Shown here: piece after piece, positions 57,054-64,000 of the stretch | How positions within the stretch are numbered: position 1 is the stretch's first letter | Layout of the letters: every line of letters begins with the position of its first letter | Source of the DNA: Gautieria morchelliformis | Taxonomy: Eukaryota; Basidiomycota; Agaricomycetes; Gomphales; Gomphaceae | Length of the DNA: 64,000 nt | Reading direction: 5' to 3' | Assembly (NCBI GenBank): GCA_015179125.1 | Contig: WHVA01000145.1 | Span: 62,001 to 126,000 of the forward strand | Position numbers and translations under genes: made by a program | Notes under the pieces: generated by a model | What the model was told of the DNA's origin: nothing | What the model saw: only the letters and a program-made list of their open reading frames with translations | The model's database searches: none

Positions 57054-58500
57054 TGGTTTGGTAGAATCTGGCAGAACAGCAGAGGCTTAATGATAGCATC
57101 CAAGCTAATGTGTCATAGCCACAATTCCCATACAATCACCCTAGCGGAGAAACACGCAGCCACTTGCATAAACTTACCTTTCTAATCCATTGCAGTGCTG
57201 GAAATTGGTCGTCATAGAAGATGTGGCTATCTGCTCACTTGGGCCAACCCATACTGTCAAAAACCATAGATACATATATATTTGTGCCATTTCAAAGTTT
57301 ACTATGTTCATAATTCATTATTACTATGCTTTGTGAAAATATGGTTCATGTTTTGCTGCTGGGAGTCAGTGAATTGTGTGCCAACTCAAGAAATTACATG
57401 CCAAGGAATATGTAGGGACAGCCTCAGGAAACAAACTGCATGTAGTGCTTTTGCATGCGTGTGTCTGGGATACTGATCTGGTGTGAAGTTCAGGCTTAGC
57501 TATGTTAGTTTGTAAATGCTGTGAAACAGCATGGCCAGGCATACCATACCATTGTCACATTCTTACATGTTGAGCCAGCTTACATCAGGGCTCAGCATGC
57601 ATCAGTGTCAACATGCAAATATGTGCAAATATAGCATCGATCATAATCATCTACATACCGTTCGTCACAGGTGGTAGTGTGTCCTATGGTTCAGGATATG
57701 GGTGTTAGTTCCTGGGATGCTATTCTGCTTGGCAGAAGCATACTCCCAGACCCAGACCCAGTTTCCCTGACCCTATATGAAGTGTGTGGCACACGCCGCA
57801 CCATCAATGAGAAACGTACTCCGTTCCTCTGGTCGAATGTTGCCACAGCCCACGAGGAGAAAAATGACGAGGAAGAGTCTCCACCCGACTCGAGGACTCA
57901 GCTGTGCGCTGACTCTGCCCATGCATAGGCCCCATGCTGCGAACGCTGTGGGCCCATGACGGCCTCGAACACCCTGTCAGACACGAGTGCGCAAGACCCT
58001 ATTGTAATGCGTATGAGTATCAGCAGCGTTTGGCCTGGTTGGAGCCTGACTCACGGCTAAATGAGTTAAACTGAGGGAGACCGCGACGTACCCGATCATG
58101 ATGGACACTGATATCCCAGTCGCACGCGTAGAATACCATATATATATACTCCACGCGAGTGCCGTATAGTCTGGATGCGCACGAGTATACGCGGATGTGC
58201 CAAAAGCTCCTAGGCTTGCCGCGTGTCCAGCTGTCTGTCTTCAAGATACCCATGCGCCGACTCGGAGCACCATACAGTCTCGAGGCACACAAGTATCTGC
58301 AGACGTGCCAAAGTAAAGTTCCTACGCTCGCCGCGTGTCCCAGTCCGCCGTCACGGTCTGTCTTAAATCTTCGAGTCATGATACGGCCGTACTGGACGCC
58401 ATCGTCACGCGATGCGCCGCCTGCCGCTGTACTTCCACTGGCAGTGCGCAATGCGCATGACGACACGATGGACCCACTTACAGTAAGTGTGTAACAAAAA
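57054..58500. repeat. Downstream spacer of DUF6533 copy 3
   Basis: Collinear with 40,756-42,160 and 34,736-35,880. CpG-rich words such as CGCACGAGTATACGCGGATG survive here. No supportable gene; frames at 57,671-57,928 and 58,159-58,494 are probably fortuitous. Confidence 0.55.
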
Positions 58501-58525
58501 CAGCGCGCTGTCTTCCAAGCACTTC

Positions 58526-59813
58526 TCAATATAGCCTTAATGGCACCGCACAGGCACCAAACCCGGCACCCCCACACCAGCCCCAGGATGGACCCCAGGA
58601 CCGACCCCCGGACCGACCCCAGGACCTACGCCGGGACCTACGTCGGGACCCGTAACATCCCGCGGTGGGAGCGAGCGTCGTGTGTGCATGGGGGCGCGAG
58701 TGGGGAGGCGGCGACCATGCGGCCGAGTAGGCGTGCGCGTGCTGCGTGGGCATGGGCGGCGGCGGGGGAAGCATATGTGGGTGCGTGGGGGTGGGGGTGG
58801 GGGGTACGCGTTGGGCGCGGGTGCGTGGCCGTTTCCCGAGCCGGCGGGCGTGCGCGGCGGGTTCACGAAGGAACTTCATGTACATGCCCGCGCGGCGGCG
58901 GCGGGGTTTGGGCGGGTATTGGTAGGCCTGCCGGTATGAGTAAGGGTGCGGTGGCGGTGGTGTGCGCAGGTAAGGGGGGCGCTTGCGGGTGTAGAATTAG
59001 AGGTGGCGGGCGTGTGTGGCGCTGCGGGTGCGGCCGCTTTTGTTGCTGTTGTGGGAGAAGGCGTGTGTGCGGGGGTGCGGGGACGCGCGGTGTGGCGGCG
59101 GGGGCGACGCGCGCACATGCTCACGTGCGTCGCGCGCGCGGCCCCACAGTGAGAGGGCCAGCGTCGCCAACGACTCATCGACGTCGGCGGCGCTCTCCAG
59201 CCCCAGCCCCATCCCAGGCCCCTGCGCCACTTCACGGGGGCTCGTCCCCCGGCCCCGCCGCGCCGATCGTGCTCACGCGCTCCCCGGCGACATGAAACTT
59301 GCGCTCGGCCGCGGACGGCATCTTGAAGAACTCCCGCCATCTGGGGACATCCGCGTTGTCGCGCGTGCGCCCGCCTTTGAGCACGCGCACGCCCCCGTGC
59401 CCGCCCCCGGCCCCGAAAAACGCGCGCGACTGCACGCCCAACCACGCGGACGTCCCGCGCCACGCGCAGCGGCCGCACTCACTCTCCAGGTGCCTACTCT
59501 TCTCGAGCTCGCCCCGGGCACACGTCTCGCACGGGCAGCGCGTGTCGTCCGCGGGGAAGGCCCCCGCGTCGTGGTGGGCGTGCGTGTCATGTGGGAAGGA
59601 GCCGCCACTCGGGGGACTAGTCGGGAAGAGCTTCATGAGTTGATTCCCCGTGGGCGGGGGCGGGGCAGTGGGGGGCGTGAGGGGCGGGATGGTGGAGTCT
59701 AAGGAACAGCGCTCGGTCAGAGCCACGCGGGACTGGGCAATGGGACATACCCTCCGCCGGGAAGGGTTGTGCCTCCAGGGTCACTGCTTGTGTTTGTGTC
59801 TGGGTCTGGGTCA
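58526..59813 (-). pseudogene. Pro-rich gene copy F, nearly full length but broken
   Basis: A minus-strand copy with both halves. The N-terminal module is clear: PPTGNQLMKLFPTSPPSGGS, a Cys cluster (CPCETCARG), RGTSAWLGVQSRAFFGAGGG, and then WREFFKMPSAAERKFHVAGE followed by RVSTIGAAGPGD. The middle motif SAADVDESLATLALS appears in another frame (about 59,180), and the C-terminal part ends VGVPGLVPVRCH at 58,537 after GVGPG repeats. MTQTQTQTQ at 59,813 and MSHCPVPRG lie upstream, in a frame different from the N-terminal module. Two or more frame changes make it a probable pseudogene, though uncharacterised introns are possible. Comparison with copy A defines the conserved residues of this family. 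Confidence 0.6.
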
Positions 59814-59859
59814 TGCTGGCGGATGGACGGATGCAAGACGTGGTGGAGAGGGTAGCAAA

Positions 59860-60330
59860 CGTGTCATGCAGGATGGACGGGCTGGTGATATGCAAAGGGA
59901 AATACACACTGCGCCCGTTGCTCTTGCTGGCCTTACCTACACCCGGCGCACACCCCACCGTCCCCTCCACTGGCAGACACACCGGAAACATCATTACAAC
60001 GTCATGTCCGGGGGCCGGAGAGGGCGGTGGAAGATATGAAGCCCGGGAGGGGAGTAGACGGGTAGAACGCGTGGTAATGCCGTGAAAGATGAGGGAGTGG
60101 AGGGATGACATGTGCAGATGCCCGACTTGTTGTCTGTGTCTGTGTCATGTTGCCCGTAACTGCCGAGTCGGGGTCGGTGTGCTGTTTGTCTTTGTTTGGT
60201 GGGTGCGACACGCCTCTTTTCGCTCAGAATGACCAGTATCCTGTCGATCACGCAAGGAACGAAATTCAATGGAAATGTGCTGTGTAGACGCGTTTATGTC
60301 TGACATTGAATCCAACCAGGCACAGTTACA
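59860..60330. repeat. Dispersed spacer module, fourth copy
   Basis: Upstream (5') of copy F. Shares CTCTTGCTGGCCTTACCTAC, ACACCGGAAACATCATTA and ACGCGTGGTAATGCC with the copies near 30, 37 and 38 kb. Confidence 0.6.
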
Positions 60331-60349
60331 AAATTTTCCATATCGGGTA

Positions 60350-60834
60350 CCATGCCGGTCCAATATATTCTCGCTGTCGTCATTCTAATCATAGCACTAA
60401 GTTACAAAACTGCGATCCCCTCGGGGCCACCGGGAACAGCTCTACATCCCCACACGGCCACACAGCTGATACACCGACTGCACCATGTGACCCATGTCAC
60501 AGATACCATGTCGTTGCCACCGTATGCACGTACGGTGCACGTCCACCGCCGTATCTACGTACGGTGCACTTGCACCATCCGCTTACGTGTAGTAGGTCCA
60601 GAGGGCGGACAGTTCCACAGTAATTGGAGCAGGCGTACGGTGCATGTGAACCATATATCTGTATTTCCCCGACTCTCTCCGAAGGAGAGGGAGGGCCTGC
60701 AACACGCAAATATGCGGCAGTCCACTTACGCGGAACTATTCCCCTTAATTTCATTCGTTGGATTATCCTATTGGTTTACCCTCCGAGCCCTGTGACTCAT
60801 CTAGGTGGACCGTTGCCGACTTTCCGGATGCGGG
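60350..60834. other. Duplicated spacer and unique sequence
   Basis: The first 150 bp repeat the TTCTAATCATA-CACTAAGTTAC block also seen at 42.2 and 54.4 kb. The remainder contains a reiterated TACGGTGCA word (60,530, 60,560, 60,630) and no gene I can support. Confidence 0.4.
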
Positions 60835-60890
60835 GAAGCCAAATGCGTACATTCTGTCTGAAAGGACTTCCAAACACTATATATACATGA
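60835..60890 (+). promoter_or_regulatory. C2H2-family promoter, copy 3
   Basis: GGGAAGCCAAATGCGTACAT and CCAAACACTATATATACATG, with TATATATA at 60,878-60,885, about 60 bp before the ATG at 60,946. Confidence 0.55.
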
Positions 60891-60945
60891 TAGGTCAATG
60901 TTAGAGAGCGCCTTAAACCCACGGTTTCCACCTCACTCGCGCGTT

Positions 60946-61847
60946 ATGTACAACCAAGGCATGATTCCACAGCAAGCATCGGACCTCCCCTCCGTTCCGT
61001 CAAGCCCTGCCCGCACACATGATGGTCGCGCTCCGCAGTCGGAGAATTTGGATCCATCTCGTGCTCGACGTGAAGAATCTGCCGCAAGGGAGAGTTCCGT
61101 CATGTACAACCAAGATACTTCATCATACTACTCCAGCAGTCGCCGCGACGGTAGTAGACGTGTTGAACTCCCCCCCATTAGGAACCACCTCCCTGGTAGA
61201 ACGTTCCCTTTTACATACAACAGTGATTAGCCCTAACGACAATTGAACAGAGTTTTTTACTCCTGGATCGGCCGCGGTACAACCACCCCTCAACACGTCT
61301 TATGGTGATAATGTGGTCATGTACAACCGAGATACGGTCCCACAGGGTGCATCAGACCTCCCCTCCGTTCCGCCAGGGCCTGCCTGCGCGCCTAGTGGAG
61401 ACCCAGCGCGTAAGTTTGCGTGCGAGTTGTGCGACGAGCGGTTTGACCGGCAAAGTGGTCTTGACGTATGTGGTTAGCTCCCGCCGCGTTCGCTGACCTA
61501 TGGTCTGACCCACTTGATAGACTCATCTGCGATCGACATCGCACGGAGGTAAAAGACGTGAGCATCGCTGTCCTTTTGTAATCCGAACTCTGGACTCCTC
61601 GCTGACTGTACCTGTAGCATATGCCTGCAGCCAACCCGGATGCTCCAAAACGTTTTCAGTCAAGTCCAATCTCCGCCGCCACGAGAGGACCCACGACGGT
61701 GCCGTTAGCGCATTTGAAGGGCCTCCTGAGGAAAGACCTTCATATGCTTCATTTATCATATGCCTGGAGCCAACCCGGATGCCCCAAAACGTTTTCAGTC
61801 AAGTCCAATCTCCGCCGCCACGAGAGGACCCACGACGGGGCCGTTAG
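60946..61847 (+). CDS. Two-finger C2H2 protein, copy 3
   Basis: Four exons: 60946-61195, 61251-61465, 61521-61557 and 61618-61847, about 243 residues. The upstream ATG at 60,898 is only 13 bp past the TATA box, so the MYNQGMIPQQ start at 60,946 is preferred. Leader motifs RARREESAARESS and LPPIRNHLP precede VMYNRDTVPQGASDLPSV. Finger 1 is CELCDERFDRQSGLDTHLRS then TSH; linker GGKRPYAC; finger 2 is CSQPGCSKTFSVKSNLRRH then ERTH. Both fingers have full Cys2His2 sets. The tail VSAFEGPPEERPSY then reads into a tandem second copy of the exon out of frame (EDPRRGR end). It is probably a nuclear DNA-binding regulator and the best copy for defining the family. Confidence 0.72.
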
Positions 61848-61895
61848 CGCATTTGAAGGGCCTCCTGAGGAAAGACCTTCATATTCTGGCCACTA
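61618..61895 (+). repeat. Tandem duplication of the finger-2 exon (139-bp period)
   Basis: CATATGCCTGCAGCCAACC at 61,618 repeats as CATATGCCTGGAGCCAACC at 61,757 and remains nearly identical for about 135 bp. The period (139) is not a multiple of three, and the second unit lacks the CCTGTAG acceptor, so the extra finger is not read in phase. The ancestral C-tail (SYSGHYSSTSKPPK) is preserved only after the second unit. Confidence 0.8.
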
Positions 61896-62147
61896 CAGCA
61901 GCACGTCCAAACCCCCCAAACTGCCGTCTTCTAGTAGAAAAATTTCAAGAAGTCCAATCTGAGGGAAATGTAATGATACACACCTCCTGAGAGAGTACCT
62001 GGTTGAGCCTAAACAGCAGGTGAGATGATTCAGTATACATGCACATCTGGAAAGGTGCTCTGCCACACCTGAATGTATCTCTTCAGAGATGCATTAGGGG
62101 GGTCTATTTGCTGTATGTGGACAGGGCAGGTAGATGGATAAACATTT

Positions 62148-62281
62148 AAATATATGGACAGTCCGTTAAGACCAACCTAACAAAAATTACAGCGAGGTCA
62201 ATTGAGGGGATATACATGTAAATATATAGACAGTTCGTTAATGCCAACCTAATGAAAATTACGGCAAGGTCAATTGAGGTG
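62148..62281. repeat. 72-bp tandem repeat, 2 units
   Basis: Two units start at AAATATATGGACAG (62,148) and AAATATATAGACAG (62,220), sharing GTTAAGACCAACCTAA-like and GGTCAATTGAGG words with a few substitutions. Confidence 0.8.
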
Positions 62282-64000
62282 CTTCAGTCTGAGTTCGACG
62301 GAACTCACCAAATTGCAGCAAGAAAGTGCTGTAAACTGGTATATGTTGCTTCATCTCTTTACTATGTCAGTGTTGTCTGTGTTGTGAACCGGCATTTTCC
62401 CAGGACTATCCGCTTTAGGATACACCTATCTAGTTCCCACTCCGCGGTCCCCTGACCGAGCGCTCACATATCAATCATTGTATACGTAGGTAGTGCCATA
62501 GTTACAACAAATATAATGGTTTTAGCCCTTCACTCCCATGAGGAGTCCAGTCAAGCGAGTTAACAGTGTCCTCGCTAGTGTCTATTCTCTCACGCGTTGC
62601 GCTTCGTGTTCCGCTCCGTCTGTCTCTATCTCCCTCCTTATCCCTCAATAACAGATTAAGAGTCTCAAGGTCTCACTGATGTTGAGCTACCTTTCCGACC
62701 ACGCTGTTATTCTACGAGTCCTTTTCAAGTACCGTACTCGTTCACCGTACGACTATCCAAACGACCCGGTGCCCATCGTTTACAAGCCCGACGACTAGTT
62801 CCTCGTCGCCTGCCACATCGAACTCGCTCATCATCTTGAGCTTCAGCACCCACTTACATTTCCAACAAGCATCACGGCCCCTTCGTTGCCTTAGACCCAG
62901 CCGCATTTCAAGGGGAGCTGTCCCATTCCCATTGTGCCACACATCGCCGGCGCACCCATCTACATGAAAAACCCATGCACCATCGAGCCGTGGACTCACA
63001 GGACACACAGGGGTATGTTACGCAGTACATCATCATATCCCTGACACCGATCCGACGCGTACAAGGCGTGCCACTTCACGCGCTCGCCGTCAACACCGCC
63101 GACGCCGCTGGACTCACATCCACTGGCAAGCTCACTCAAAAGGTGCTTCGACCTTCCTACAAGCTCACAGGGCTTTGTATTCGTTTCTAGGACTCTCAAG
63201 ATGTCTCTAGACATCCCTGGACGACGCACAAGTTCAAAACACCGCCCAACATCATCCAGCGCCATATCCGCGCTCCAGATCGTTCCAGGACAGCGTGGGC
63301 GACAGCACCCATTTCAAGGGGTGCACATTCGTCTCTGGGACGTGCTCAGAAGCTCCCAGACCCATCCTTTCAATGCATAAGCCGCACCGGCCGCGCAGCC
63401 TTCATATCTTGCGATCATGGCTTGCACCAGGCATGCCACCCTGCTCAGGCACCCAACCGCTCCACACCGATCTCTACATTCATATCGGCCTCCTGGCCAT
63501 CCATTTCCATGGTTTCCATCGTTTTTCCATCCAGAATTGTTTTCCCATCGAATTCTATTTTCTACAGGTGTCCATTACTTTTTCAGGCCCCCAGACCCGT
63601 TCTTTCGTCGCCTAAGCTGCACTGGCTGCGCAGCTTTCATTCATTTGCGATCACGACCCCCACACCAGCCTCCATGCTGTTCACAGCCATTTAATCGCCA
63701 CCGCGTCCCGGGCTACCCCAATGGCTTCTGCAGCATAGAATGCAGGAGACCCTGTCCCGTTGATCCCCGCACATCATTCCTTTCAGCGCAGCTCTATTTT
63801 CACCGCAGACACTGCTCATTCCTGTCCCCCTATTGCAGGGCGTCACACACGCATTCAGCCTGCACCTGCTCCGTACACGTCTGCGCCGCGCGTCGACTTC
63901 CCCTCCACTCCTTTTGTTCGACGACTTCTTTATGATCCAATGACCCGATCACGCGCGCCCTTGCTGTCACCGATGCCGTCCTTCCATATCGGCCCCGTAT
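62282..64000. other. Right end of window, no gene recognised
   Basis: Several open frames (62,742-63,265 minus; 63,295-63,935 plus) have Pro/His/Ser- and Arg-rich composition without any known motif. A stretch near 62,690-62,800 reads SYLSDHAVILRVLFKYRTRS and could be an exon remnant, but I cannot place it. Possibly the 5' or 3' region of a gene outside the window. Confidence 0.35.

Noticed and set aside
60898-60945. Upstream ATG as the start of C2H2 copy 3
   Set aside because: It lies only 13 bp downstream of the TATA box, too close for a normal transcript leader; the equivalent codon is not conserved as ATG in copies 1 and 2.

Overview
The window looks like nuclear DNA of an agaricomycete (mushroom-type) basidiomycete. 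Host genes carry many short GT-AG introns of about 45-75 nt, and OXA1, a dynamin-family GTPase, FES1, DUF6533 membrane proteins, a fungal STAND/NLR-type N-terminal domain and two-finger C2H2 proteins occur together. No bacterial-style operons and no CRISPR array were seen. Exon coordinates are my own manual splice calls.

Region 1 (about 1-9,200) is a conventional gene block: OXA1 (minus, 4 exons), a dynamin-like GTPase (plus, 13 exons), FES1 (minus, 7 exons) and a few weak small ORFs. Region 2 (about 9,200-15,900) is gene-poor; nothing in it is recognisable.

Region 3 (about 16,000-61,900) is a mosaic built by repeated local duplication. The recurring modules are: (a) a GC-rich Pro/Ala/His-rich gene of unknown function (full copy 16,045-17,490; partial or decayed copies near 24.3, 28.1, 37.3-37.9 and 58.5-59.8 kb); (b) a two-finger C2H2 gene (22.1-23.5, 26.6-27.5 and 60.9-61.8 kb) with a conserved TATA promoter that also sits in front of an unrelated gene at 19.0 kb; (c) a DUF6533 multipass membrane protein gene (32.9, 39.0 and 55.3 kb) with long shared flanks; (d) an initiator tRNA-Met gene (29.75 kb) and a degenerate copy (36.57 kb). 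Two further genes at 19.0-21.8 kb lie between the C2H2 promoter and the C2H2 gene: a member of an agaricomycete-expanded family of unknown function and a truncated STAND/NLR-type helical domain.

Comparing the duplicated modules exposes several insertions that have no other obvious mark: a 1.8 kb TIR element with an 8-bp target duplication (30,666-32,464), a 2.67 kb TG...CA element with a 5-bp duplication (42,274-44,947), and a young gag-bearing LTR element (45,492-50,364) nested inside a small TIR element. An older piece of the same LTR family lies at 52.3-53.25 kb beside a decayed cytochrome P450. One copy of the duplicated spacer shows CpG-to-TpG/CpA decay. Region 4 (about 61,900-64,000) has a short tandem repeat and no gene I recognise.
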